A DNA stretch of 64,000 bases from Epiperipatus broadwayi (GCA_028023455.1 JAQFVV010000208.1:1118001-1182000), one strand, 5' to 3'; counted from the first letter of the stretch, positions 39,801-46,574 are shown. The notes: generated by a model not told the origin, from the sequence alone. Numbers and translations: made by a program.

Positions 39801-42800
39801 TTCAAGGCTAATTCACCTATCATCTATAATACAATTTCTCTACTATAAATGTATTTACTAGTAAAAATTTTCAGTAACTAATTTTTTCTGGTGTATATTA
39901 CCAGGCTAGAGTACTAAAATTTTTATGATATAAGACATAATGCCATGCTAATCCTGTGACCATTTCATAGGAAAACAAATGACTCAATGCTAGATGATAC
40001 CTCTCAACAGGATCTACAATAAGATTCATCTACTTGATTGAATAGGGTGGTACTCTGGAATCATAAGACCAAATAAATATTAAGTTATCACGTATACCAT
40101 GGGATACTATGAATTATTTCTATGCCATGTCACATCAACTGGTTTGTAAATCTTAGGAATAATATTCTTAATGTATTGGTTTGCACATTTAATATGTATA
40201 TGCATAGTACACTTTGTGACTAAAGACTAATTTTTTCTAGTTGGAACAATTTCTAGAGTGAGCAGTGTGGTGGTATATAGGCACATACAGAAATATACTT
40301 ATCACATTCCATTTCACACAAACTTTAATCACATAAAAAAAAAAAAGACATCATAAAAGTAAATAGTCTCCAGGATGCATTTCATGCTGAACCAGCACTC
40401 TTTAGTTAATCTGAGTCACAATCCCTTATATGACTTCATTATCTTTAGAAAATTATTACAATTTAATCTAAAGGTGCCAAACTTTCCACATTCACATCTA
40501 TAACATTATAACGTGTGTTTTTAGTTTATTAAAGACTGATATACCTACTATTATTAAACACAACCACATCAATTAATTAATTCAACTTTATTTCATTTTT
40601 CATGTCTAATATCTAAAGCATATTTATAAGTTTTCATTTTCATCACATAAATTTAAAAAAAAAAAACATGAATAAAGACATCTAAAAAAAGATAAATTAC
40701 CTTCCAAAACGCATCTTATTTTAGACACTTTTCAATTGGCCTAACAACCTTTTATATGTCGTCATTATACTTGCTCAGTATTTATCAATAGCAAATTGTG
40801 ATAATTTAATCTAAGAGTTAAACTTCCTGTATTTTACAATTTTGACATCATCATAAGCATTTTAAGCGCACATATACACTTTAAACTTTAATTAAAAATT
40901 AATATATCGTCCACATGGAATCAACTCCATTTCCACTTTTTTTCATGTATATCTTAAATGTAATTATAATTTTCATTTCATCAAATATTGTTAAATAAAT
41001 GAAGAAAGACATCTGAAAAAGATTTGTAGTATATATAAACTTCCAAAATTTTTAAACAGTTTGAAAAAATTACCTATTTTTAAAAAAAACTACCTTACTT
41101 TAATTAAAATAATGTAGTGAAATTAGCTTTACATTTAATATTAACCTTCAACTTTAAATTCATACATTACCTATTTATCACGAAAGAAATTAAAACAAAA
41201 ACTGTTATTGTCATAATTATTTTATTAATAAATAAAAATATATTAAAAAAATTTGTTTATTTACATAAATGCAACTAAAAAATACATTTTCTTCAGCTTT
41301 CAAAACATTCTTGGTATCGTGCCACCAAAAATAAGAGTTTGGACAAAGAATGTTAAGGTAAAATGTTAAATAAAAGCCCTATGCTTCTATATTTAGTTGC
41401 ATAATGCCAAATAATAAAAAAATGTAATTAAAATCGCTAGTAATAATATATATATTTGTTTATATACTGTAAACATTATAAAAACCTAGCTGCATATACA
41501 CATATTTCTGTAAAGATTAACATTGTCAGATCACCTAAAAACTTCCTATTCTGATTGAAATAAGGATCATGACAAGATGACTTTTTTTCCTGTACCTAAG
41601 ATATGGTTGACTAGCTAATTTGTTTAATATTTTTTTGTTAAAATCTTTAGATTAATGAAGTGTTGCTTGACTTAAATTAATTTATTGATTAATGTTTAAT
41701 TTCATATACGTATATATAATAATATGATCAATATAGCTCTAGTATGTACATTAATGCAAAGCCTTCTAGTATCAAAATAATTTGCTCATAGACAAAAAAA
41801 ATGAATCTTAGAAGTCAGATAGAAATGGATTCACTTCTCTTTTGTAAAAGCATTACTTTAATTCAGTGTTTTCCAACCTTTTTTGGCTCGTGTACCACTT
41901 GGTAGTACATCACGCTAAATTGTACCACTTCGTAAAAATGATTGTATTTTGTGAAATTTGTTATTGCGAGTGTGTTGTTTTATTGCATTATAAATATTAT
42001 AGGGTGACCATGTATGTATTCACATCTCATAATGAGACAAATTACATTGAAACACGCCTAAATGTCATGCCAGATTATAAACTCACTGAAATTATAAACT
42101 CACTGTAACATATTTATATGTATGTGTTTGTTCAAAGTTTCATATTTTTTCCAAAATAATTTATTAAAGATTACATTACTACATTAAAGGTTATTTGGTA
42201 CATATTTTGTTCAAAGTGTTTTCTCATTCCTTCATTTGGTTTTCCCAAATTTGAGTCTGTTTTCTCTTTTTCGGAGCATCTCGCTATTGGTTGGGCCATG
42301 GAGAGGATAAATCCAGCATGTCCCAAGTCATGGTAAAAATAACCTCAGGGGTTATCAGGCTATCTCTTGTTCTTGTTTTCTTTATATTGTTCAGCATGAA
42401 GTTAATAGAATTAAAATTTTGATGATTAAATACTAGCTTACATCTAGTAATCCACAATAGATGATCAAGAATTAATGAGAGTCTAATTTCTGGGTATGAT
42501 CCTTTTCTGATACATTCTTTCAAATTAAATAATTTAGATTGATTTGCCTTGATCCGACTCATTATTTATCTACTATTTTGTCATATTTCGTTTACTAACT
42601 AATAAATGGTTTTAATAAAAAAACAAAATTATAAAAAACCAATTAGTATATTTTCTTATCATAATCAAATATGTTTATAAAATAAATTTAATGAGATCTT
42701 TGTGCTTGTTTCGAACAACATAATTTTTTGCAATTTGGGTCAAAAGATGTGAGGTATACCCTTAAGTCTACAGCTGCATTCAATCTGTTTCGATACTTAT

Positions 42801-45800
42801 TTTTTAAAAAAATATATGAAGAAAAAGTTCTTCCTACTAATTCCGTACTAGTAAACGGTAATAATAATTTAAGAGCTTTCTCTGAAAGTTGTTCATATTC
42901 TTTAATGTTTAACCAAAAATTAATTAGATTGTGTCATTTGAATTCTACTTGTAAAGTTCTGTCACATGATAATTCTATTAAATTTTCTTTATCCTTTATT
43001 GATAATGATGTAGCTTTTTCTAAATTTTCTGCATAGAAGGGGTTTGAAATCCAATTATCATTTGTGTTTTCGGGTTTTGGAAAATATTTCATGAAAGACA
43101 TTTTTAATCCTGTTAAATGTGCTATTATATTTTCGCGTATATCTTGAGACAGACTAACCTTATTTTCAAACAAAAAAATTATGTAGAGTTTCGAATACTT
43201 CCAGTTGATTGTTTTCGATATTTATATATATTAATGTTTCCAAAAATCTAATTTCTTAATCATACTTTCAATTTTATCATTAACATTAAAGATCGTTATC
43301 GACTGTACATATAAACAACTTTACTGTATAATATTATTAATTAAAATAATTTTTATGAATTATAGGAAAAAATGTTTCTATATTTTTATGATTTAATTTT
43401 TTTTTATGTCCGCCATTATTGATTATTTTTTGTGTACCACCAACCAGAAACTCGCGTACCACGAGTGGTACGCGTACCACAGGTTGGGAAACACTGCTTT
43501 AATTAATACCAAAGAATGTGCTTTAATTTAGCTATTGCATTGTACACTTTCTTATTCGGCACTATATAATTTGACCTATATATTTATCTATGTTTAACAG
43601 ATAAGCTCAATATACTTTCACTAACTAGCATTTGACTAGCCTTATGAATGATGACTTCTATTTTTCTGCGGTTAGCTGCTCGAATGACTTTATCCTGCTG
43701 TAAGCCATCTATGGCTATTTTACTTTGCCTTATATTTCTATAAGTTAAATTTTGTGATATCAATTTTGAAATGAAAATTATATGTTCAGCAACCCAATCA
43801 AAGATTTCCAAAATGCCAAATATTTCAGAATTTGGTATTATCAGTTATTGATCCACAAACAAAATCCATAAATTCATCTAGCTTATTTTTTCTCAATCCA
43901 TTTATGTCTTGCTTTGTTCTTAAGTTCTGATATAGCTATATTTTTTTTCTTTTCACTTCTCATTATCTTTCACTTTCTACAATGAAATGTTCGTGCATAT
44001 AAAATTGTATATTTAAATAAAATATTATTTATTTTTGTAAATACACAGGGATTTTTTCACTTTAATAACATTCTCTTTATTGGAGAAATTTGCTCTAGAA
44101 ATTCGCTGGAGAGATTGTCCCAAAATTATAGATTAAATTAGAATTTGTATGCAAATAAAGCTAGTTGCATACAAATTAGATCGAATGTATTTATTCCCCA
44201 GAAATGAAGAAGAGGGAGGAAGCATCTAAAATGGTTAGACTGGATTAAATTTAGTGTTAATTTGAAGTGATAACAGATCAGCAGTAAAGAATGATCAATG
44301 TTAGATAGGTCGACTAGCAGTGTTTAATATTTAAAATGGAGTAGTTGCAAGCAAGAAGCAGTTACTTGTTTGTGTAATGAAAAGATTATTACCAGTGAAG
44401 AACAATTAACTGAAGCTTAACCAAACTTAAGAGATAAGTTGGGAACAGAGATGGTTAATATATAACATATAAATTGTGTGTGCTGAAATAATCACTGATA
44501 TTGCGTACTTTAATAGACTTATTCTATATGTGAAATTAGGTAGACTTATTTGTGTTTCAAGAGAACATTTGATTTGAAAGCACAAATAATCACTGGATTA
44601 CTCCTGGTTTAGAACAAGACTATTTCACCTGAGGAAAATAAACACCATATGAATATTAATGGACTATTTCTTTTTTATGTTGTTTTTACTGCATTATTAT
44701 TTGTTATTAAATAAATCTTATTATATATTCATTTTGAAGTATATTGTTTCTTTATTTAGCTTCCTGGCTGGTCGTTAGAGATCCTCAGGACATAGCATAT
44801 AATTCAATTTATTGTTATATTTATTTGCTTATAGGAGCATATTCAATTATAAATGCTATTTATCCACTATGTAAGATCGTGTGTGCATATAGGTACAATA
44901 AAATGTTTTTGCTAAAAAATGTTCCAACAAGTGGATAAATTGCATTTATATATGATATTGCAGCAAAATAAAGGAAGTGGTGAATTTGGTAATATTTCTG
45001 AAGAATATTCAATTATTCTTTAATGTCCTCAATAATGTACCTCCCAAACCATTCTTTTGAGTATTACGGAATTTTTCATTTTAGCAATCTAATAATTCTT
45101 TTCCGATTTTTTAGGAATGTATATTTCAAAACGAAATAAATATCTTTCTCAATTACAAACTCAACGGAGGGTACTTAGTTATTAAGTTTAATTTCTTAAA
45201 CATTTTCTTCACGGTTATTTCTAAATATCTATTTTTATAAATTCTTTAATTGGCTTGATTAAATTTTCATTTTTACTGTCAATTTGCATAGCTTTAGTTA
45301 CATTTGATTTTGTTTCTTATTACAAATATTATTAATCTGATCGAAAATTCAAATAGCTACAATTAAGGGATAAAAATTAAAAGCGAAATGAATGTTATGA
45401 AAATATCTGAACTAACCAAGAAATGACAAAGCAATTAAATATACTAAAACGTAGTAATTCAAAAATGAAGATTTTATTACTGTTTAAGCTACAAATGCAA
45501 AAAAAAAAAAAGTTATTCGGCATTCTTAGATAATTTAATGTCCCAATAACAAAAAACACCATATATAATATTAAAAAAATATTGCTGTTTTGATTTTTAA
45601 ACGTCAAACAATTACGTTAGTGATAAAACACATACAGCCGACAAGTATTACCAATAGTTTTCATACATATTCGCGTGTTTTTAAACAAAAATAAGGACAA
45701 ATAGCAATTAAGCATTGGAGATTCCTGTTTTGATAGTTTTTGTTTATCTATAATTCTCTTCTTTTTTTATCCCCAAAATCTTTGATAAAGTTTTATTGTA

Positions 45801-45986
45801 AAGATGATGCCTAAATATAAATGTGATGGCTATATGTCTTTTATTACCAGTAGGAGAATAAAAATGTATTTTTCTTACGGCATGATTTCTTACAGGAGGA
45901 ACTGGAACACTTTCACTGCCAGGTGCACGATATTTTCCAGGTCCACAATAAGCTGATGAATGCCTGAAAACTTCCCTTTGATCCAT
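9803..45986 (-). CDS. drosha: Drosha, ribonuclease III of the Microprocessor, N-terminal 501 codons (partial gene)
   Basis: Drosha cleaves primary microRNA hairpins in the nucleus together with DGCR8/Pasha. Seven exons (93, 677, 162, 178, 154, 158 and 81 nt) sum to 1503 nt. Every junction has GT donors and AG acceptors, and the phases run 0,2,2,0,1,0,0 without a stop. The diagnostic part is the last three exons: KLKELHEKFNYELVERS and KPPYEPPE, then an acidic Ser/Asp/Glu stretch, HPDRLHEELWYNDPGE, then NDGPLCRC and RRTGIRHSIYPGE. These match the start of the Drosha central domain as I remember it from vertebrates. Upstream lie a 14-proline run and an Arg/Ser-rich segment, also typical of animal Drosha. 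Introns run from about 1.3 to 10.9 kb and are full of transposons. The remainder of the central domain, RNase IIIa/b and the dsRBD are not in the window, so the gene continues past position 1. Identity is very confident; exon 1 is inferred from its phase and splice sites and is less conserved. Confidence 0.93.
10280..10435. repeat. Diverged tandem pair, about 95-bp period
   Basis: CTATACTTAAAATTAAGTTA at about 10294 and CTATACTTAAGAATAAGTTA at about 10375 are each followed by TTTTTACTGA[CT]CACTT. It is a short local duplication in intron 6. Confidence 0.5.
11249..12005. mobile_element. Nested foldback element
   Basis: The outer ends are inverted: GCAAATGTTATTCTGCTAAA at the left and, read on the minus strand from about 12002, GCAAATGTTATTCTGTTAAA. 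Inside, 11268-11420 is the reverse complement of about 11679-11815, and 11591-11675 pairs with 11731-11812 as a long hairpin (TGTAATACCAATAAG ... CCCACTTTTTCAAACACA). No transposase was seen. This is a foldback/MITE-like assembly with at least two rounds of inverted duplication. Confidence 0.7.
12228..12700 (-). mobile_element. Mariner-derived element with long inverted repeats (copy 1)
   Basis: The two ends are related over about 140 bp in inverted orientation (TTTAGCTATTCACCATACAT ... CTAGTATGTCTGAATCACGA versus the opposite strand of about 12560-12660). Between them the minus strand encodes MEKCANIKFCFKFSKSTTEM followed by FEMIQTVYDSKTVS, recognisable as the N-terminal helix-turn-helix of a mariner transposase. 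The catalytic domain is absent, so this is an internally deleted, non-autonomous element. Confidence 0.7.
12880..13435 (-). pseudogene. Decayed LINE fragment
   Basis: Read on the minus strand, about 13060-13190 gives SLYGDGRESTEHLFLEYRVL, the shape of the zinc-knuckle region at the C-terminus of LINE polyproteins (C-x2-C ... ESTEHLF-x-EC) with the cysteines mutated. Further downstream the frame is broken. The C/T-rich plus strand contrasts with the surrounding sequence and supports a reversed insert. Clade not assigned. Confidence 0.45.
13370..13645. repeat. Long inverted repeat (hairpin)
   Basis: About 13372-13500 pairs with about 13515-13640: TTTTTATAAATCTCCACATA, AATTCCTTTAATTTTCTAAC and CTGCAGTCTTCATCAGA all return in reverse complement on the other side of a T-rich centre. 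The left arm also shares a 51-bp identical stretch (13447-13497) with 12705-12755. Confidence 0.75.
14033..14190 (-). CDS. drosha: Drosha exon 6 (acidic linker and HPDRLHEELWYNDPGE)
   Basis: A 158-nt exon with acceptor ATATTTGCAG and donor GAG/GTAATT. It encodes a Ser-rich then Asp/Glu-rich stretch, then NVMEELNRKKQHPDRLHEEL and WYNDPGE. The last part is nearly invariant in animal Drosha. An acidic Ser/Glu run in the same place is also a family feature. Phase 1 to phase 0. Confidence 0.95.
16361..16600 (-). pseudogene. Merlin/ISXO2-like transposase relic
   Basis: The minus strand from 16477 to 16361 encodes VDSQAIECLWAEVRCKILKM then RGMSLELLEIHLDFIFWKM, matching the C-terminal part of ISXO2-like (Merlin, IS1016-type) DDE transposases, where the pattern is H-T-x-x-[IV]-E-x-x-W-x-x-x-K followed by ...L-x-x-[YH]-L-[DA]-E-[FY]-[ML]-W. 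In a second frame just upstream, PIIIHSNEWSA resembles the T-I-x-[ST]-DEW-x-A-Y catalytic motif with D replaced by N. A frameshift separates the two pieces. Only a fragment survives; the inverted repeats were not found. Confidence 0.5.
17213..17680 (+). mobile_element. Mariner-derived non-autonomous element (copy 2)
   Basis: It begins CAGGGTGTTCCAGTG directly after a TA. The 5' arm (TTTAGCTATTTATGACAAAA ... TTCTGAATAATGAGTTACGA) is inverted in part near the 3' end (TTTTTGTGAAGAACAGCTAAA). At 17402 the plus strand encodes MEQYVNIKLCFKYDKTASET then FEIIQTIYGIEIMNGNIFKR, the start of a mariner transposase, before stopping. The catalytic domain is deleted. Confidence 0.7.
17790..18280 (+). mobile_element. 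Mariner-derived non-autonomous element (copy 3)
   Basis: The ends GGTTCTTTCTCCAAGTTGCT (about 17801) and, on the minus strand, TGTCTCTCCAAGTTGCCTGA (about 18270) are inverted repeats. The inside repeats the pattern of the copy 100 bp upstream, including a decayed mariner N-terminus (KCASNKFYFKLRKTCCEMFE at about 17957). The two neighbouring copies share orientation. Confidence 0.7.
18540..18870 (-). repeat. Cluster of tRNA-derived SINE copies
   Basis: Three consecutive partial units share AATCAAAT[AG][GC]CTTTA[TC]TGC near 18548, 18671 and 18802, followed by (A/G)GAAGTT and CAGAGC. On the minus strand the middle one gives GCCAGTGGTAGAGTGTCAGC (A box) and TAGATTGATTCC (B box). The tandem arrangement suggests nested insertion or multimeric SINEs. 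Confidence 0.5.
20815..20960 (-). repeat. tRNA-derived SINE-related copy
   Basis: Shares the unit seen at 18.5-18.9 kb (AGTTCATAAGAAATTTGAAC, CAGAAGTGACAAAGCTGGAC). The promoter boxes are decayed. Confidence 0.4.
21363..21516 (-). CDS. drosha: Drosha exon 5 (start of central domain)
   Basis: A 154-nt exon with acceptor CATTTTCAG and donor TCTG/GTAAAA. The translation includes ATTKLKELHEKFNYELVERS and ASKPPYEPPERILP. It corresponds to the vertebrate segment with the pattern L-x-[DE]-L-[YH]-[DE]-KF-x-x-EL followed by PP-[WY]-EPP, the first well-conserved helix of the Drosha central domain. It begins in phase 0 and ends one base into a codon. The 10.9-kb intron before it contains the gypsy element. 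Confidence 0.92.
22287..22357. mobile_element. Minimal foldback/MITE copy
   Basis: AAACTCTCCATACAGTA at the left meets its inverted partner TACTGTATGGAGAGTTT at the right with only about 37 bp between them (CAGAGTAATCAATGGATG core). This is the shortest member of the family with larger copies at 46575-46714, 47684-48375 and 58106-58348. Confidence 0.75.
23129..24740 (-). repeat. 3' LTR of the gypsy element
   Basis: Same length as its partner, differing by about 14 scattered substitutions. It would supply the polyadenylation site of the element, and potentially a premature one for Drosha transcripts crossing the intron. Confidence 0.95.
24744..24760 (-). other. Polypurine tract of the gypsy element
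   Basis: Next to the 3' LTR the minus strand reads CTCAAAAGGAAGGGCGGTG, a purine-rich run in the position required for plus-strand priming. Confidence 0.7.
25081..25445 (-). pseudogene. pol: gypsy integrase C-terminal region
   Basis: After the second frameshift the reading NIPYPFETKLPVGVNPINQR leads into a basic segment (RKMGRLRQQRQGRPKAIFRR), then GDEVMVRVHP and FQPIYDGPYIIKRQYGNNAF, the small beta-barrel/GPY-type tail of gypsy integrases. Natural stop at 25081. The internal ATG at 25422 is not a genuine start. Confidence 0.85.
25407..25890 (-). pseudogene. pol: gypsy integrase catalytic core, frameshifted
   Basis: A one-base shift near 25895-25905 moves the reading from the end of the preceding frame into IDFYGPLPPFNKM, the first catalytic Asp. 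The second Asp is in LSDHGTPFIS and the Glu in NPQSNPCERVMRELG, with 34 residues between them, as in gypsy clades with the SNP-x-ERVMRE motif. Fold and catalytic acids appear complete. The frame runs off into a stop at 25407 after a second shift near 25445-25455. Confidence 0.88.
25892..27802 (-). pseudogene. pol: gypsy reverse transcriptase, RNase H and integrase N-terminus, one in-frame stop
   Basis: A single frame from 27802 to 25892 interrupted only by TAG at 26576-26578. Reverse transcriptase: CLDARQLNKITI, TFDLTASYWQIKL, IPFGLKNSGAGL and the catalytic YVDD in NLVIMYVDDIVVAS. RNase H: FVQTDSSGFGLGAAL, TEKEALAIVWAFKKF, then the stop, then VVVVTDHKSLEFI and NIVADTLSRYP. Integrase zinc-binding part follows (YAHNTFGYYGANK ... 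RCTICSATK), where the second His of HHCC appears as Tyr. The stop falls between the second and third catalytic acids of RNase H. The start may be upstream of 27802, as the frame stays open back towards protease. Confidence 0.9.
27819..28172 (-). CDS. gypsy aspartic protease
   Basis: Retropepsin domain in the -1 frame relative to Gag. The catalytic motif is LFDSGSQVSVMS and the flap/second part ends HEVILGSDFMYKTG, typical of retroviral-type proteases. Reading the frame back into the Gag overlap gives GRGVATSALFDSG, so the ATG at 28172 is probably not the real start; a frameshift fusion from Gag is more likely. It ends TGA at 27819-27821, about 15 nt before the next frame's first ATG. Confidence 0.85.
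   Translation of the reverse strand: MFDSGSQVSVMSQEMFNKISDIDPEIKILPLKTVYVLLANGKKAKLASKQAWVKLHMAEGEYMHVLLILEGLIHEVILGSDFMYKTGCVLDYKRSRAEINNVIIPFTKHQKDEINRQ
28142..28912 (-). CDS. gag: gypsy Gag
   Basis: 256 codons from ATG at 28912, about 385 bp inside the 5' LTR. The start is charged and probably coiled coil (IKRVEALEREHE). The middle has the retrotransposon Gag pattern: FSGNRGENPSDHFESLERYC, then HIQGEAQLWWNSLRV and the RQIAKLRSI region. No CCHC zinc knuckle is visible; the C-terminus is acidic (DGQDEDGNAEVD). It overlaps the protease frame by about 31 nt at a run of six Gs, where a -1 shift would enter protease. Confidence 0.9.
   Translation of the reverse strand: MGKDIELEEVIKRVEALEREHENGKTWVHIHKMDAVNQLLKIKAFSGNRGENPSDHFESLERYCTLNSLSEGARIALACSHIQGEAQLWWNSLRVKPTTFGEYKCSLLANYWGEELQEKVKFQVEQDRWQTGELFITFFRRQIAKLRSITAYKLSEQHIMRIVRHGLPEKVEQMMIGKQMVEQMAEILMALDNNRGMVDGQDEDGNAEVDCTQVANLVCSGEESMPVMAPQSCPKIEIKVGGLQLVHCLIRGVRYR
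29273..29295 (-). other. Primer-binding site of the gypsy element
   Basis: Two bases inside the 5' LTR the minus strand reads TGGCTAGACCCAACTGTGGG, starting with the TGG that pairs with a tRNA CCA end. It resembles the complement of the lysine tRNA 3' end used by several gypsy elements (TGGCG-CCCAACGTGGGGC) but with a short insertion after TGGC and an extra T. The tRNA assignment is tentative. Confidence 0.55.
29298..30909 (-). repeat. 5' LTR of the gypsy element
   Basis: The LTR upstream of gag in the element's orientation. Boundaries are fixed by comparison with the other LTR: on the plus strand both begin TGAACCGTG and end ATAGGTACA. As promoter-bearing LTR it would drive transcription leftward, the same direction as Drosha. 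Small open frames inside (60 codons) occur in both LTRs and have no known relative. Confidence 0.95.
31009..31154. repeat. Perfect inverted repeat, 70-bp arms with 6-nt loop
   Basis: 31009-31078 and 31085-31154 are exact reverse complements, separated by AGTTTC. It lies about 100 bp from the gypsy 5' LTR, inside Drosha intron 4. The short loop and lack of mismatches mean the transcript would fold into a long fully paired hairpin. It could be a recent foldback, a hairpin-RNA locus or an assembly artefact. Confidence 0.95.
32387..32564 (-). CDS. drosha: Drosha exon 4
   Basis: A 178-nt exon with acceptor TTTTATTTTAG and donor GGG/GTAAAT. It encodes a charged segment (EKKYRKKEQSDSEEKS, SPEYESEDNKEDLP) and then AAASWTRCSPSDLYYIRSLG. 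The W-x-RC-[ST]-x-S-x-x-YY pattern aligns with the vertebrate Drosha segment of the form W-I-RC-T-H-S-E-N-YY that precedes the central domain. It ends in phase 0. Confidence 0.9.
32690..33305. repeat. Direct repeat, two diverged copies about 410 bp apart
   Basis: TATGCACTCTATCTTATACA occurs at about 32720 and 33130, followed in both by CACAT, a run containing GATAAA-TAATCAATA, TTGTGCT/TCGTGCT, AGTCATCAGTTG/CTCATCAGTTG and AAATTTTCAAACTTTAATGG. A third related block with CATGCTGAACCAGCACTC lies near 40390. No coding capacity. Confidence 0.6.
34255..34690. repeat. Degenerate minisatellite, about 45-bp unit
   Basis: Roughly nine or ten diverged units based on TTTGCACTGCA followed by TATAGA(A/G)ATG(C/T)TGGA(A/G)(A/G). 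The regular period keeps several overlapping minus-strand frames open (60-111 codons); these are a by-product of the repeat, not evidence of genes. Confidence 0.65.
35690..35805 (-). repeat. Possible SINE-related copy
   Basis: CATTTGAGCATAGGAAGTGACA matches the CAGAAGTGACA part of the SINE units, and the minus strand GGTTTAGTGCTCGAGTAGGA is A-box-like. Strongly diverged. Confidence 0.3.
36947..37108 (-). CDS. drosha: Drosha exon 3 (Arg/Ser-rich)
   Basis: A 162-nt exon with acceptor ATTACACAG and donor AAA/GTAAGT. It continues the RS-like region (HSSNVRHESSRDRNSESRDR and a Ser/Lys-rich tail) and ends NISRPDVIPKYDSFI. It completes a split Arg codon from exon 2 and leaves two bases of a Lys codon for exon 4. 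Human Drosha has a comparable Arg/Ser stretch here, but the sequence is of low complexity, so placement relies on splice phase and composition. Confidence 0.85.
37110..38366. other. Drosha intron 2, nothing recognised
   Basis: AT-rich sequence with an A-run and a G-run (about 38003-38012). No transposon, RNA gene or extra exon recognised. Confidence 0.5.
38368..39044 (-). CDS. drosha: Drosha exon 2 (proline-rich and RS-like region)
   Basis: A 677-nt exon with acceptor TTTTTAG just above 39044 and donor AAAAG/GTAAGG at 38367. The translation begins GPVPNFIRPQIYRAP, runs into 14 consecutive prolines, then PGPPPPPGYP and RPPVPIPWDYPEW, and becomes Ser/Arg/His-rich (SSRESRDSHSK, RYHSSHSRRKREYSKRSHSP) towards its end. 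Animal Drosha proteins have the same order: a proline-rich stretch, then an Arg/Ser-rich stretch thought to be dispensable for catalysis but involved in localisation and phosphorylation. Two other frames are also open over parts of this exon because of the low-complexity sequence; only this one joins the neighbours in phase. Confidence 0.88.
39310..39570. repeat. Diverged tandem pair, about 128-bp unit
   Basis: GCTATCAACAATTGGAAATA and ACTATCAACAATTAGAAATG head two adjacent units; each continues with CACAAAT, TGAAGAA, TTGTTTT and CATATGTA. Located near the 5' end of... intron 1, close to exon 2. Confidence 0.55.
39571..41855. other. Drosha intron 1 (part), AT-rich, little recognised
   Basis: Contains a block near 40370-40490 related to the direct repeat in intron 3 and otherwise AT-rich DNA without coding signal. 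Confidence 0.4.
42284..42562 (-). CDS. 92-codon ORF of unknown origin inside the hAT element
   Basis: It lies downstream of the transposase remnant and begins MSRIKANQSKLFNLKECIRK. I do not recognise it. The segment LDHLLWITRCKLVFNHQNF is reminiscent of the short W-x-x-R-x-K-x-VF stretch near the C-terminus of some LINE polyproteins, which is a weak resemblance. It may be a piece captured by the element or simply a chance frame. Confidence 0.25.
   Translation of the reverse strand: MSRIKANQSKLFNLKECIRKGSYPEIRLSLILDHLLWITRCKLVFNHQNFNSINFMLNNIKKTRTRDSLITPEVIFTMTWDMLDLSSPWPNQ
42715..43173 (-). pseudogene. hAT transposase C-terminal remnant (ZBED/FAM200-like)
   Basis: The first segment (43173-42934) reads LSQDIRENIIAHLTGLKMSF then KYFPKPENTNDNWISNPFY, followed by SIKDKENLIELSCDRTLQVE. 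After a stop/shift the second segment (about 42950-42720) reads NFWLNIKEYEQLSEKALKL, LPFTSTELVGRTFSS and KNKYRNRLN, the hAT dimerisation domain, in which TTYLCE-x-GFS is altered to TSTELVGRTFS. Broken by at least one frameshift; not functional. Confidence 0.8.
43505..45893. other. Drosha intron 1 (start), no feature recognised
   Basis: 44090-44760 is slightly less AT-rich, has a nearby inverted pair (GAATTTGTATGCAAATAAAG and its complement at about 44150-44180) and a possible polyadenylation-like TTAAATAAA at 44710, but no coding pattern or ends of a known element were found. Small open frames at 43584-43811 (-) and 44744-44938 (+) are unrecognised. Confidence 0.35.
45894..45986 (-). CDS. drosha: Drosha exon 1 (start codon exon)
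   Basis: The exon opens with ATG at 45986 and encodes 31 residues beginning MDQREVFRHSS and ending in PVPP. It stops at a consensus GTAAGA donor starting at 45893. A second GTAAGA donor 15 nt further in (from 45878) would add five in-frame residues (VRNHA) without changing phase. Phase 0 at its end fits the phase 0 start of the next exon. No upstream in-frame ATG continues this frame. The sequence itself is too poorly conserved to prove identity; the assignment rests on position, composition and splice phase. Confidence 0.7.
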
Positions 45987-46089
45987 GATTTTAAATAAAA
46001 ATATTTAAAAAAATATAAATATTACATAATTTTGAAGAAATTAATGTAAAATGTAGCTTAAATATATATTATTTAATCTCCAGTCAAAC

Positions 46090-46165
46090 TATTTTCCAAT
46101 CGCCATGACATAAAATAACTTCCGATCTTGCGCTGTCGCAATAAAAAAGCGCGAATGGCAACTTG
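46090..46165 (-). promoter_or_regulatory. Possible Drosha promoter / 5' UTR region
   Basis: About 110-180 bp upstream of the ATG is a short island richer in G, C and CpG than its AT-rich surroundings. On the minus strand it reads TTCGCGC, TTGCGACAGCGC and an ETS-like CGGAAGT, then an inverted CCAAT box (CGATTGG). A five-codon upstream ORF (ATG at about 46109) lies in it. This is a composition and motif argument only; no transcript evidence is available. Confidence 0.3.
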
Positions 46166-46574
46166 ATAGAAAATTATGTATTATATGTTTTTATGTATTG
46201 TACTTAATTATTCCGTAATTTCAACTTTAAGTTATTTATTAATAAAAGTAGATTTTTTTTATTTTTTTATTATTATGCTGAAATTTTACTCACGATACTC
46301 GCTAAAATCTTGGTATATTTTAACAAGCAAGTTATGATAAAACAAACTGACAAAATCCGTATCTAGATTAAAATAGTTTTTTTAAAAAAAATCCAATTAC
46401 ATTCTTTTTAATCATTTATCAAAATGAGATTATTTTAAAGATTTTGGTGTAGGCTGTTTGTTAAATTTTTGATGCTGAATTGAAATATAAAATCATTTTG
46501 TTATGATTTTAAGCCAATAAACATAACATGATCACTATTTCTTATGCTTGCTCTTAACTGTTATTAAAATAGGA

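Larger units (their letters stand above)
41864..43496 (-). mobile_element. hAT element, 1,633 bp, with exact 8-bp target duplication
   Basis: Termini CAGTGTTTTCCAACC on the left and CAGTGTTTCCCAACC on the right (minus strand) with subterminal GTACCAC repeats, flanked by CTTTAATT at 41856-41863 and again at 43497-43504. The minus strand keeps the 3' part of a transposase gene related to the ZBED/FAM200 group, but the N-terminal and central catalytic regions are missing. It lies in Drosha intron 1. Confidence 0.95.
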
